Assembly: GCA_004556545.1 (NCBI GenBank)
Contig: SFGO01000060.1
Location: 1-15,116, forward strand
From: Clostridiales bacterium
GTDB lineage: Bacteria; Bacillota; Clostridia; Christensenellales; Aristaeellaceae
DNA length: 15,116 nt
Direction: 5' to 3'
Shown: positions 1 through 6,753 of the stretch, piece after piece
Layout of the letters: each line of letters begins with the position of its first letter
How positions within the stretch are numbered: position 1 is the first letter of the stretch
The notes under the pieces: generated by a model
The model's database searches: none
What the model saw: only the letters and a program-made list of their open reading frames with translations
Told to the model about the DNA's origin: nothing
Position numbers and translations under genes: made by a program

Positions 1-230
1 GGTTATAGGGCGGCGAGAAGGAGCGCGCATCCAGTGGATGCAGCTGCCGAAGGCAGCTAGCGACTGACAGCCGTCAACCGAAACGAGGATTTGGCACGGT
101 AGTGCCAAAGACGACGATTGAGGTTGCGGAACAGCGCCCCTAACCCTTGTGCCGCAGCACTTTCCCCGCAAACCAGCGTAGCGCTGTTTGCGGGCGCTGG
201 CGGCCAACTCGGGGTTTTTCGACACCCTGA
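1..230. repeat. Modular hairpin repeat, copy 1 (left end cut by window)
   Basis: Two modules can be separated by comparison with the copy at 10520-10880. Bases 132-230 (module B) match the reverse complement of 10521-10705. About 41 bases around 136-176 differ at one position, but copy 1 lacks an internal segment of roughly 75-90 bases present in copy 2. Bases 11-130 are a three-hairpin cassette. In copy 1 the cassette sits between GGTTATAGGG (1-10) and CAGCGCCCCTAACC (132-145). In copy 2 those two arms are adjacent and form a simple hairpin. The right end, TTTTTCGACACCCTGA, resembles the ends of copy 2. I see no credible gene here; the minus-strand open frame is a by-product of the repeat. 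Confidence 0.75.
27..109 (+). repeat. Three-hairpin cassette, copy 1
   Basis: Hairpin 1 (27-41) has stem GCATCC and loop AGT. Hairpin 2 (42-58) follows with no gap and has stem AGCTGCC and loop GAA. After a 31-base linker containing CGAAACGAG comes hairpin 3 (90-109), with stem TTTGGCAC and loop GGTA, and then ACGACGATTGAG. The cassettes at 10739-10823 and 14637-14747 keep the order, the loop triplets of hairpins 1 and 2 and, in copy 2, the linker words, while the stems differ in both arms together. Orientation is given relative to the other copies; a transcript is not shown. Confidence 0.7.
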
Positions 231-271
231 ACAGGCCGTCCGCAGAAGTCTTTTCCTGCGGACGGCCTGTT
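230..271. terminator. Strong 16-bp hairpin after the exporter operon
   Basis: Bases 230-245 are the perfect reverse complement of 256-271, with a 10-base loop. It lies 16 bases past the stop of the minus-strand permease gene, so by position it would end that operon. However, the T-rich side (gattttctctttt) is on the plus-strand exit. On the minus-strand exit the repeat end at 221-230 abuts the stem where a U-tract would be expected. It may work in either direction or stabilise the mRNA 3' end. Confidence 0.55.
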
Positions 272-286
272 GATTTTCTCTTTTGC

Positions 287-1018
287 CTATTGTCTTCTCA
301 TCTGCCGCAAAAACAGCAGCACTGCCGCCGCAAGCACTGCGGCCATGTATCCCAGCACCCACCATAAATGGGGAAAAATCCCCGCCCAGTTTCCGTTCAG
401 AACAGCCCGTTCCATTTCCACCGCATGGACAAAGGGCAATGCGTAGGCGATTTTTTCAAAAGCGCCGCCCACCAGCTTCAGGTCAAACCAAGTGCCGGAC
501 AGCCAGGCCGTCAGGTTGGTGAGCAATGCGCCGCATATGCCGCCTACCTGCTTGGTGTTCATGACGCTGCCGCACAAAAGGCCCAGCCCGATAAAGAGGA
601 GCGCGGCAGGCAGCACCGTCAGCACGGCCCAAATCATCGTAACAGAAGGCTTCAGGCCCAGCAGCATGGCAAACAGATAGCAGGCGGCGCATTGAGCCAG
701 TGCGATGGGCGCTACCGGCAGCAAATAGCCGAAGATAAAGTCCGCTGCCGTCAGGGGCGTGGTATACAGCCGCTGCAGAAAGGCTGTCTCCCGGTCCCGG
801 GCGATCAGCGTGGCGGAAAACAGCGTCATAAACGCCAGCCCGAAAATGGTCACGCCGGGGGTTAGGGTCTCCAGCCGGAACAGGTCCACTGGAACATTGG
901 CCTGAATGGCGCTGAGCAGCGCCAGAATGACCACGGGAAAGCCCAGACTAAAGCCGACCGTCAAAGGATCCCGCAGGATCTCCCGGGCGTTGCGCCGTGC
1001 GAAAAACAGCATTTTCAT
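287..1018 (-). CDS. ABC-2 type exporter permease
   Basis: A 243-residue integral membrane protein, the channel half of a two-gene ABC exporter whose ATPase lies directly upstream. It begins MKMLFFARRNAREILRDP, a typical ABC-2 permease amino end with a short amphipathic stretch before the first membrane helix (about residues 22-42). Further hydrophobic segments follow at roughly 55-75, 100-125, 135-160 and 215-238, which fits the usual six-helix ABC2_membrane fold. The open frame extends further upstream, but that part lies inside the ATPase gene. The ATG at 1018 overlaps the ATPase TGA as ATGA, so this start is well supported and translation is probably coupled. Substrate is unknown; the TetR neighbour suggests drug or toxic-compound efflux (inference). 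A role in lipid or peptide export is also possible. Confidence 0.9.
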   Translation of the reverse strand: MKMLFFARRNAREILRDPLTVGFSLGFPVVILALLSAIQANVPVDLFRLETLTPGVTIFGLAFMTLFSATLIARDRETAFLQRLYTTPLTAADFIFGYLLPVAPIALAQCAACYLFAMLLGLKPSVTMIWAVLTVLPAALLFIGLGLLCGSVMNTKQVGGICGALLTNLTAWLSGTWFDLKLVGGAFEKIAYALPFVHAVEMERAVLNGNWAGIFPHLWWVLGYMAAVLAAAVLLFLRQMRRQ

Positions 1019-1743
1019 TGCGCATTCCCCCTTACGATCGCCACAAAGGCTTCCTCGAATTTGTCCTTTCCAGCCTGCGCTTTCAGTTCCGCAGGCGTTC
1101 CCAGCGCCAGCAGGCGGCCGTCCCGCATGACGCCTACCCGGTCGGACAGTTCTTCCGCTTCTTCCATATAGTGCGTGGTCAGGACGATGGTCATCCGGCC
1201 CTTCAGCGCCCGGATGGTATCCCACAGGTCGCTGCGGGCCAGCACATCCAGCCCCAGCGTGGGTTCGTCCAGAAACAGGATCTTCGGCTCGCCGATCAGG
1301 GCCATGGCGATGCTCAGCCGCCGCTGCCAGCCGCCGGACAGCTTGCCCGCCCGGCGGTTCAGCACCTCGTCCAGCTTCAGCCGGTCGGAAAGCTCCTGAA
1401 TCTTCGCGGCGGTCTTTTCTTTGGAAAAGCCGTGAACGCCGCCCATCAGCTCCAGATTTTCCCGGACGGTCAGGTTGGCCGCTACGGCGGTCTCCTGCGG
1501 GGAAACGCCGATGATTTCCTTCACCCGGTCGGGAGCCTCCAGAATGCTTTCGCCGCAGAGAAAGGCCTGCCCCTCCGTAGGCCGGGTCAGGCAGCAGAGC
1601 ATTTTGATGGTGGTGGTTTTGCCCGCGCCGTTCACGCCCAGCAGGGCGAAGAGCTCGCCCTCCCCCACCGTCAGGTTCAGGCTGTTTACTGCCGTCAGTT
1701 CTTTATACTTTTTCGTCAGCCCGACGATTTGGATTGCATCCAT
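1015..1743 (-). CDS. ABC transporter ATPase (exporter type)
   Basis: A 242-residue cytoplasmic nucleotide-binding subunit that powers the adjacent permease. Walker A is GVNGAGKTT (about residues 36-44), the Q-loop lies in GVSPQE, the signature is LSGGWQRR (the usual LSGGQ has a Trp before the Gln), Walker B is KILFLDEPTLGLD, and the switch His is in LTTHYMEEAEE. This matches the CcmA/DrrA-like class paired with ABC-2 permeases. The start is uncertain. ATG 1743 gives MDAIQIVGLTKKY, the usual family beginning. ATG 1755 (MRKSMDA) overlaps the TetR TGA as ATGA but has the GGA word directly against it. The carboxy end overlaps the permease start by four bases. The single-base-change LSGGW should not abolish function if Gln shifts by one, but it is atypical. 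Confidence 0.93.
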   Translation of the reverse strand: MDAIQIVGLTKKYKELTAVNSLNLTVGEGELFALLGVNGAGKTTTIKMLCCLTRPTEGQAFLCGESILEAPDRVKEIIGVSPQETAVAANLTVRENLELMGGVHGFSKEKTAAKIQELSDRLKLDEVLNRRAGKLSGGWQRRLSIAMALIGEPKILFLDEPTLGLDVLARSDLWDTIRALKGRMTIVLTTHYMEEAEELSDRVGVMRDGRLLALGTPAELKAQAGKDKFEEAFVAIVRGNAQ

Positions 1744-1751
1744 GCTTTTTC

Positions 1752-2348
1752 TCATTCCTTTTTCTGTTTCGTTTCCGTTTGACCCGTTTGGCCCGTTTGG
1801 CCAAAGCGCAGCCGCAGCCCCTGATAAGCGTCGGTCAACGCGGCGCTGATGAAGTCCAGATCCCATTCCAGATAGGCGGTGGCGATCATGGTGGCGATGC
1901 CGTGGACGTAGATCCACATTTCCATATGGAAGCGATACGCCTCCTCCCAGCTCAGTCCCATGCTCTGCCGGATCAGCGAAAGCAGCGCTTCCAGCTCCTC
2001 TCCGGCGGCTTTTTCTTCGTTCGTGCGGTCCCGCATAAACAGCAGCTTGAACAGCTCCCGCTGCTCCCGGGCGAAGCGGATATAGGCCATGCCGCTGGCC
2101 TTGTAGGGCGGATACTGTCCGGCGGACATATCCTCCTGCAAATACGCCTGATAGCGCTGATCGGCGGCTTTCAGCACCTCCTGCTGCACCTCTTCCATGT
2201 TGGTGAACAGGCCGAAAATGGGCTTGGCGGACGAGCCGAGCCGCTGGGCCAGACTGCGGGCCGTCAGCGCGCCGATGCCTTTTTCGGCGGTCAGCTCCAG
2301 CGCGACCTGAATGATCTGCTCCCGGGTAAACCGGCATTTGGGCGGCAT
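1752..2348 (-). CDS. TetR-family transcriptional regulator
   Basis: A 198-residue probable autoregulator and repressor of the exporter operon. The amino end MPPKCRFTREQIIQVALELTAEKG leads into a helix-turn-helix at about residues 27-50 (LTARSLAQRLGSSAKPIFGLFTNMEEV), the TetR_N pattern. The remaining helical domain would bind the inducer. ATG 2348 is chosen because AAAGGAG sits seven bases upstream; an upstream in-frame ATG at 2378 lacks such a site. It is the first gene of the operon, behind a consensus promoter and a palindrome. The carboxy tail reads GQTGQTGQTETKQ and comes from a 9-bp tandem repeat (1775-1801). The family assignment is firm. That it represses its own operon is inferred from position. 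The inducing ligand cannot be read from the sequence. Confidence 0.9.
   Translation of the reverse strand: MPPKCRFTREQIIQVALELTAEKGIGALTARSLAQRLGSSAKPIFGLFTNMEEVQQEVLKAADQRYQAYLQEDMSAGQYPPYKASGMAYIRFAREQRELFKLLFMRDRTNEEKAAGEELEALLSLIRQSMGLSWEEAYRFHMEMWIYVHGIATMIATAYLEWDLDFISAALTDAYQGLRLRFGQTGQTGQTETKQKKE
1775..1801. repeat. Three 9-bp tandem repeats within the tetR 3' end
   Basis: CCGTTTGAC, CCGTTTGGC and CCGTTTGGC lie end to end. On the minus strand each unit encodes Gly-Gln-Thr, so changes in copy number stay in frame and only alter the length of the regulator's tail. Confidence 0.8.
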
Positions 2349-2387
2349 AGGTCTTCTCCTTTCGGGATTCTTTTTCAAGAATCAAAG

Positions 2388-2397
2388 GTTGCGCAAC
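2388..2397. promoter_or_regulatory. Probable TetR operator palindrome
   Basis: GTTGCGCAAC is a perfect 10-bp palindrome 11 bases downstream of the -10 box of the tetR promoter and before the start codon. This is the usual place for a TetR self-repression site. No second copy was searched for in depth. Confidence 0.55.
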
Positions 2398-2408
2398 TTA
2401 CGTTTCCT

Positions 2409-2437
2409 ATTATGGAATAAAAAACGGCTTTTGTCAA
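2409..2437 (-). promoter_or_regulatory. Sigma-A type promoter of the tetR-ABC operon
   Basis: On the minus strand the -35 box is a perfect TTGACA (2432-2437), the spacer is 17 bases, and the -10 box is CATAAT (2409-2414). It lies about 60 bases before the tetR start. The -35 box falls in the loop of the upstream gene's terminator hairpin, and the spacer contains that terminator's U-tract. Confidence 0.75.
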
Positions 2438-2446
2438 GAGCCGTTT
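2418..2446 (-). terminator. Intrinsic terminator of the acyltransferase operon
   Basis: On the minus strand stem AAACGGCT (2439-2446) pairs with AGCCGTTT (2422-2429) around a 9-base loop and runs into a T-rich tract (TTTTTTATT). It lies about 25 bases past the acyltransferase stop. Confidence 0.8.
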
Positions 2447-2450
2447 CTTA

Positions 2451-2471
2451 CCGGCGGATAAACTCCGCCGG
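2451..2471 (-). other. GC-rich hairpin directly after the acyltransferase stop
   Basis: CCGGCGGA (2451-2458) pairs with TCCGCCGG (2464-2471) around a 5-base loop, immediately next to the stop codon. It has no U-tract of its own; the terminator follows four bases on. It may protect the mRNA end. Confidence 0.55.
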
Positions 2472-3647
2472 TTATTTCTTCCTTTTCCAAAGCGCCTTTC
2501 CCCAGTCGGCCAGCCGATCGGTGACTGCCGTCAGCGCTGCGGCCAGCACCAGCGTACTGGCATAGCACAGCACCGTGAAAGCCCATTGCAGGCCGGGATC
2601 GCTATGAAGCGTGTTGGGGAACCAATTCCGCACATACTGCACCGCCAAAAACTGATGCCAGATATAGAAGTTGAAGGTCAGCCCGGACAGCCAGCGCATC
2701 AGCCGGTTGCCCAGCAGCCATTCCAAGGGCCGGGGCAGGAAGGCGGACGTCAGTATGCAGCCCAGCAGCGCCAGCGCCAGCGGCAGGCGATGCTTCAATT
2801 GACCCAGCCGCAGCGAGGCCGTGCTTTGCAGTCCCAGCGTACACTGGGCTTGAAGAATTTGCAGCACAATCCACACGCACAGCGCCAGCCCGGCGGCGGA
2901 CGCCCATTGCAGCGCCGTCCTCAGGCGGGGCGCGCATTTTTCCAGAAAGGCCCGACCCGCTTCATACCCCATGGCCCCCAGCATTCCCAATGCATACACA
3001 TCCAGAAAGGCCGGAAGCTGATTGATATACATAGCCGTGTCTTCGATTTTGAAATAGACGAACGCCCGGTACAGCCATCCTGCCGCCATCATCAGGCTCA
3101 GGGTCAGCCCCGGCTTCTTTCGGGCCCAGCGGGCCAGCAACGGAAACAGCAGATAAAACTGCATTTCGATGCAGACCGTCCACAGAACGCCGTTCAGGGG
3201 CGTACCGTAATAGGGCTGCAAAAAGAAGGTCTGGGTCAGCGTCAGATGGCTCCACAGATCCAGCCGCCGCGCTCCGTCGCTGGCATAGCTCCCCTGAGGC
3301 AGGGCAAAGAGGAAATACGCGGCCAGCACCGCCAGCAGATAGGACGGCAGGATCCGCCAAAGCCGGTTCCGATAAAACGGCAGCACCGCAGGCGGTTTCG
3401 TCCCTTCCCGGCGGCACCGGGCATGGGGTAGGAACAGCAGAAACCCGCTGAGCAGGATCAGCCCGTCCACGAAGATATACCCCGTGCGGGTGATATAATC
3501 AAAGCTGATTCGTTTTCCCAGCAGCACCACGGTCTGCGGCAGCCAGCTCTGCTGCCAGATGTGAAAATTGGCCACCAGCAGGGTCATCAGCACACGAAAG
3601 CCATACAGCGCGCCAATTTCCCGCCGGGCGTTGTCTTTTTCCCCCAT
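2472..3647 (-). CDS. Acyltransferase family 3 integral membrane protein
   Basis: A 391-residue polytopic membrane enzyme of the Acyl_transf_3 (OafA/YrhL-like) family, which typically moves acetyl or other acyl groups onto cell-surface glycans. Family marks are visible: His29 in the first membrane segment (VANFHIW), the basic patch FYRNRLWRILPSYLL (about 91-105), Glu161 in VLWTVCIEMQFYLLFPLL (the family form is SLWSLxxExQFYLLxP), and NFYIWHQFL (326-334, His331) near the end. About ten hydrophobic segments are present. The start at 3647 is three bases after the stop of the large repeat-protein gene, with GAGG eight bases upstream inside that gene, so the two are probably co-translated. The acceptor is unknown. 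The pairing suggests an envelope glycan or the partner protein's environment (inference). Confidence 0.87.
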   Translation of the reverse strand: MGEKDNARREIGALYGFRVLMTLLVANFHIWQQSWLPQTVVLLGKRISFDYITRTGYIFVDGLILLSGFLLFLPHARCRREGTKPPAVLPFYRNRLWRILPSYLLAVLAAYFLFALPQGSYASDGARRLDLWSHLTLTQTFFLQPYYGTPLNGVLWTVCIEMQFYLLFPLLARWARKKPGLTLSLMMAAGWLYRAFVYFKIEDTAMYINQLPAFLDVYALGMLGAMGYEAGRAFLEKCAPRLRTALQWASAAGLALCVWIVLQILQAQCTLGLQSTASLRLGQLKHRLPLALALLGCILTSAFLPRPLEWLLGNRLMRWLSGLTFNFYIWHQFLAVQYVRNWFPNTLHSDPGLQWAFTVLCYASTLVLAAALTAVTDRLADWGKALWKRKK

Positions 3648-3650
3648 GGC

Positions 3651-6596
3651 TCAGGCCTCGTCCGCCGGAGCATCCGTGGCATCCGGCTGGACGGTTTCCT
3701 CCGGCTGAGGCGTTTCGGCAGGCGCAGGGGTCTCGGTCGGTGCAGCCGTCGCGGCGGGCGCTTCCAGCTCCATGGCGGGCATTTCCGCCTCCGCCGTCTT
3801 GGTGAACTTATAGTCCCGCTTTTGGCCGTCCCGAAGATCCCGCAGGCTCATACCCTTAGCGGTCAGCTGACTGATCTGGAACGCGGATTCCAGACTGTCC
3901 GGACTGGTTCCCACCATCAGGCTGAAATTGCTCACGCGGAAATACAGCTCTTCTCCCAGCAGGGTGCAGGTGCCGTCAGTGCGGAATTCCGCCTGCGTCC
4001 CGCTGGCGGACTCCCACGCGCCCAGGATCAGATAAGCCCGGCGCTTCAGCTTGCTTTCCGCGTCCCGGTAGCCGATGGCCTCCTGATAGAAGGGCATGGC
4101 CCGGTAGGGCTCGTGATTCCGATACAGCTGGTCGGCGTAGGAATAGCACGCCTCCTGATACAACTGCTCCAGATCGCGGTAGGCTCTGGGCAGATTCGTC
4201 CGGTCTACGTCCTGCAAGGCCCGAATGGCCGCAGGATAGTTTTCTTCCGCAAGGGCCTCCCGAGCTGCCGCAGAGGCGGCGCTGTAGAGCTGATCGTAGC
4301 AGTCGGAAGCCTGCTGGGCCGCATCTTCATAATCGCCCAGCGCGGCAAAGGCGTCTCCGGCGGCTTTCAGCTCGCCCGCGTCTTTCTGGGCCAGCGCCAG
4401 CTGGTAGCGGCAGGCGCTGATTCGTTCCAGCGCCCGCTCGTTGTCGCCCATCTGCTCGTACAGATCGATGGCTTCCTGATACTTCTGTTCGTTTTCCAGC
4501 CGCACGCCCTCGTTGAGGATCATCTCGTTCAGGGTATTCACGGCTTGTTCGTCGTCCAGCTTGCCCACGTTTTCCAGCGCGGCCTGCACGTCTCCGCTTT
4601 CCTGATAGCTCTGGGCGATCTTTTCCTCGGTGTCCTTCACCCACTGCGCGCAGTCCTCATAGTCGCCCAGCTGGGTAAAGTTTTCCAGCGCCGAGGTATA
4701 ATCCCCCGCTGCAAACTGAGACTTGGCCAGCTCATAGCGGCACTGATTTTTCAGGGTCTCGCTGTCCTGATACCGGCCCAGCAGTTCCAGTGTTTCCAGC
4801 GCAGCCGCGTAATCGCTCCGGCTGATGGCGGCCTGCACCAGCTGATAGCGCACATCCTGAAGCAGGCTGTCGCTGTCCTGATAGCCTGTCAGACCGGCCA
4901 GCAGCTGCTCGGCGCTCTGATAATCGCTGTTTTCAACGGCGGTCTTGGCCTGCTGATACCGGCACTGCTGCAAAAGCTCCGCCGCGTCAGCGTATGACCC
5001 GGCGCTTTCCAGAAGGGGCGCAGCCGCGTCGTAGGCCTGCTGCTCCATCAGCTGCACGGCCCGGTGATAGTCGCAGATCTCCGCCTGTCCCAGGCTGTCC
5101 AGATAATCCGAAATCTTCCGGAACGCCTCGGACGCGCCTTCGTAGTCCTCCTGCTCCATCCGCGCCCGGCCATACTGATACAGGCAGTCGTTGCCCTTGG
5201 CCAGCGCATCCTGATAATCGGCAATTTCCAGATAGCGCTCCCCGGCGGTCTTCAAATCGCCGTCCGCCAGCGCCTTTTCTGCCAGCCGGTAGACCGCCGC
5301 CTGCCGCTGTTCTTCCGCATCCTCCCAGCCGGAGGACAGCAGATACAGACGGATCGCCTCTTCGTCGTTGCCCTCGTCCGCCTGCTTGGCGGCCAGCCGG
5401 TAATAGCATTCCCGAACCTTGTCGTCCGCGTCCTGATAGCCGCTCAGATTCATATACAGGGCCAGCGCCACGTTCTCGTTGCCCATGCTCAGCAGTTCCT
5501 CCGCCTGTTCGTAGGCGCACTGCCGGCACCTTTCCGTGCTGTCCTCGTAGTCTCCCAAACTCTGGAAGGATTCCATGGCCTTATCATACAGCTTGTCCGC
5601 CAGATAGCTTTCGCCCAGCAGATACACCGTCTTTTGCCGCTGATCCTCGCTGTCCTGATAACCGTTCAGACCGGAAAACAGCTTTTCCGCTTCCGTCAGG
5701 TTGTCCGCGCCGCCCATCTCCCGCAGGCTGAGCGCCTTCTGATAATCGCATTCCTGCTGACGTTCCGCCGCGTCCCGATAATCGCCCATGGCGGCAAAGG
5801 CCGTCCGGGCTTCGTCGTACTGTCCGGCGGTCAGCTTTTCCACAGCCGCGTTGTAGCGCAGGGTGGGCAGCACCCAAAAAACGCCGAACAGCACGGCGGC
5901 CAGCGCCAGCGCTCCCGCCACGCTCCAGCGGATGACCCGGTTTTTCCGGCGACGCTGCTGACGGCGCTGTTTGTTTTCCTCTTCCAGAAGGCGGCTGTTT
6001 TCCTTGCGGGCCTCGGTCGCCACGTCCGCCAGCTTCTTTTCATGAACGGCGATCACCTGCCGCACGTTTTCCCGGCTGAAGCTGGCAAAGACCGCGTCCC
6101 GGCCCCGCTCGCAGCGGCAGCACCGGGCCGAATCCAGCGGATTGGCGCGCCCGCAGACGCAAAGCCACGCCTGCTGCTGCACCTCGGGGTAGCCCATCGC
6201 GTCCTGCCCGGCCACAAAGCGCAGTTCGTCCAGCGCCCGGCCCGGCTGCAGGGTGTTGGGCGTATAATTCACCAGCGGCGCGTTGCCCTTGCGCCAGATA
6301 GTCGCATCGTCAAACCAGACCTTTTCAATGGTGACTTCCGCTTCCTTGACGTTTTTCCATTCGTTGGGCACCATCATCACGCTGAAGCGCTCGCCCGCTT
6401 CGGCTTTCAGGCCCTGCATTCGCTCGGACTGGCGAAACAGCAGCCGGTTGTCCTGATCGTAGCAGCTCAGCGTCAGAAGAATGCTGACCACGACCTTATG
6501 GGACAGGTTATTCATCACAAACGTACATTCCGAAACGTCTTCCGCCGGCATGGCGGACTGCCACAGCTCCACCGGACACGTCAGATCAATCTTCAT
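3651..6596 (-). CDS. Large membrane-anchored TPR-like repeat protein with zinc-ribbon motif
   Basis: A 981-residue protein of unknown function. In order: a novel amino-terminal region (1-140); a zinc-ribbon-like motif, WLCVCGRANPLDSARCCRC (144-162); a charged helical stretch with coiled-coil character (175-220) ending in KQRRQQRRRKNR; one membrane helix (222-243); about 16 degenerate repeats of 35-40 residues (250-855) built on GDYxxAxxxFxxLGDYxDSxExxxxCxY; a small lipocalin-like domain starting LGAWESASGTQAEFRTDG (858-932); and a Pro/Glu/Thr/Ala tail (945-981). The basic residues before the helix predict amino end in, repeats outside. There is no signal peptide. ATG 6596 has GGAGG seven bases upstream. 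It is the first gene of an operon with the acyltransferase. The repeats resemble TPR/Sel1-like scaffolds, so a protein- or glycan-binding envelope role is plausible but not shown. Confidence 0.85.
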   Translation of the reverse strand: MKIDLTCPVELWQSAMPAEDVSECTFVMNNLSHKVVVSILLTLSCYDQDNRLLFRQSERMQGLKAEAGERFSVMMVPNEWKNVKEAEVTIEKVWFDDATIWRKGNAPLVNYTPNTLQPGRALDELRFVAGQDAMGYPEVQQQAWLCVCGRANPLDSARCCRCERGRDAVFASFSRENVRQVIAVHEKKLADVATEARKENSRLLEEENKQRRQQRRRKNRVIRWSVAGALALAAVLFGVFWVLPTLRYNAAVEKLTAGQYDEARTAFAAMGDYRDAAERQQECDYQKALSLREMGGADNLTEAEKLFSGLNGYQDSEDQRQKTVYLLGESYLADKLYDKAMESFQSLGDYEDSTERCRQCAYEQAEELLSMGNENVALALYMNLSGYQDADDKVRECYYRLAAKQADEGNDEEAIRLYLLSSGWEDAEEQRQAAVYRLAEKALADGDLKTAGERYLEIADYQDALAKGNDCLYQYGRARMEQEDYEGASEAFRKISDYLDSLGQAEICDYHRAVQLMEQQAYDAAAPLLESAGSYADAAELLQQCRYQQAKTAVENSDYQSAEQLLAGLTGYQDSDSLLQDVRYQLVQAAISRSDYAAALETLELLGRYQDSETLKNQCRYELAKSQFAAGDYTSALENFTQLGDYEDCAQWVKDTEEKIAQSYQESGDVQAALENVGKLDDEQAVNTLNEMILNEGVRLENEQKYQEAIDLYEQMGDNERALERISACRYQLALAQKDAGELKAAGDAFAALGDYEDAAQQASDCYDQLYSAASAAAREALAEENYPAAIRALQDVDRTNLPRAYRDLEQLYQEACYSYADQLYRNHEPYRAMPFYQEAIGYRDAESKLKRRAYLILGAWESASGTQAEFRTDGTCTLLGEELYFRVSNFSLMVGTSPDSLESAFQISQLTAKGMSLRDLRDGQKRDYKFTKTAEAEMPAMELEAPAATAAPTETPAPAETPQPEETVQPDATDAPADEA
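4030..5846 (-). repeat. Coding array of about 16 TPR-like units
   Basis: The unit is about 111 bases. Recurrent words such as ctgatagcggcactg and tcctgatag (plus strand) mark the start of each unit, encoding the recurring YQDS/CRYQLA motifs. Units differ enough that this is an old, diverged array, not a recent expansion. One unit near residues 770-820 is longer than the rest. Confidence 0.8.
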
Positions 6597-6635
6597 GGTT
6601 CACCCTCCCGGTTTTTCCATTGTGGATCAACCTTT

Positions 6636-6664
6636 ATTGTACAGGAAAATGCGGAAAAAGTACA
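6636..6664 (-). promoter_or_regulatory. Possible promoter of the repeat-protein operon
   Basis: A TACAAT -10 box (6636-6641, minus strand) lies 40 bases before the start codon. Seventeen bases upstream is TGTACT, only a weak -35 match. The position between the terminator of the preceding operon and the start codon supports it. Confidence 0.45.
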
Positions 6665-6701
6665 GTCCCGGCCGGGGCTTCCACTTGTAAAGTCTGCTCA
6701 T

Positions 6702-6734
6702 GAAAACAGGCCGGACGGCTTTCGCCGTCCGGCC
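6702..6734 (-). terminator. Intrinsic terminator of the sugar-uptake operon
   Basis: On the minus strand an 11-bp stem (GGCCGGACGGC) with a GAAA tetraloop spans 6709-6734 and is followed by TGTTTTC. It lies 19 bases past the binding-protein stop. Confidence 0.85.
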
Positions 6735-6753
6735 CGGGGATTCTAAAGGGATT

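Noticed and set aside
57..365. Minus-strand open frame sharing the peptide CRKTPSWP with one at 10215-10616
   Set aside because: The shared peptide is a translation of repeat module B, present in both places. The rest differs and there is no ribosome site, so a gene family is not supported.
287..1225. Longer version of the permease starting at 1225
   Set aside because: The extra 69 residues lie within the ATPase gene in another frame and look random; the ATGA overlap at 1015-1018 marks the true start.
1015..2385. A 456-residue fusion reading through tetR into the ATPase
   Set aside because: The upstream part is out of frame with the clear TetR protein and has no domain of its own; the ATPase has its own start at 1743 or 1755.
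3561..4997. Plus-strand open frame of 478 codons across the acyltransferase/repeat-protein boundary
   Set aside because: It covers two convincing minus-strand genes and their junction, and the predicted protein has no recognisable family.
4030..5846. Regular 111-base periodicity suggesting a CRISPR or satellite array
   Set aside because: The periodicity is explained by in-frame TPR-like units of about 37 residues inside one long gene; repeats are degenerate and there are no unique spacers.
5064..6746. Plus-strand open frame of 560 codons opposite the repeat-protein gene
   Set aside because: It is the antisense shadow of a repetitive gene. No ribosome site, no recognisable domain, and its apparent repeats follow from the real gene's repeats.
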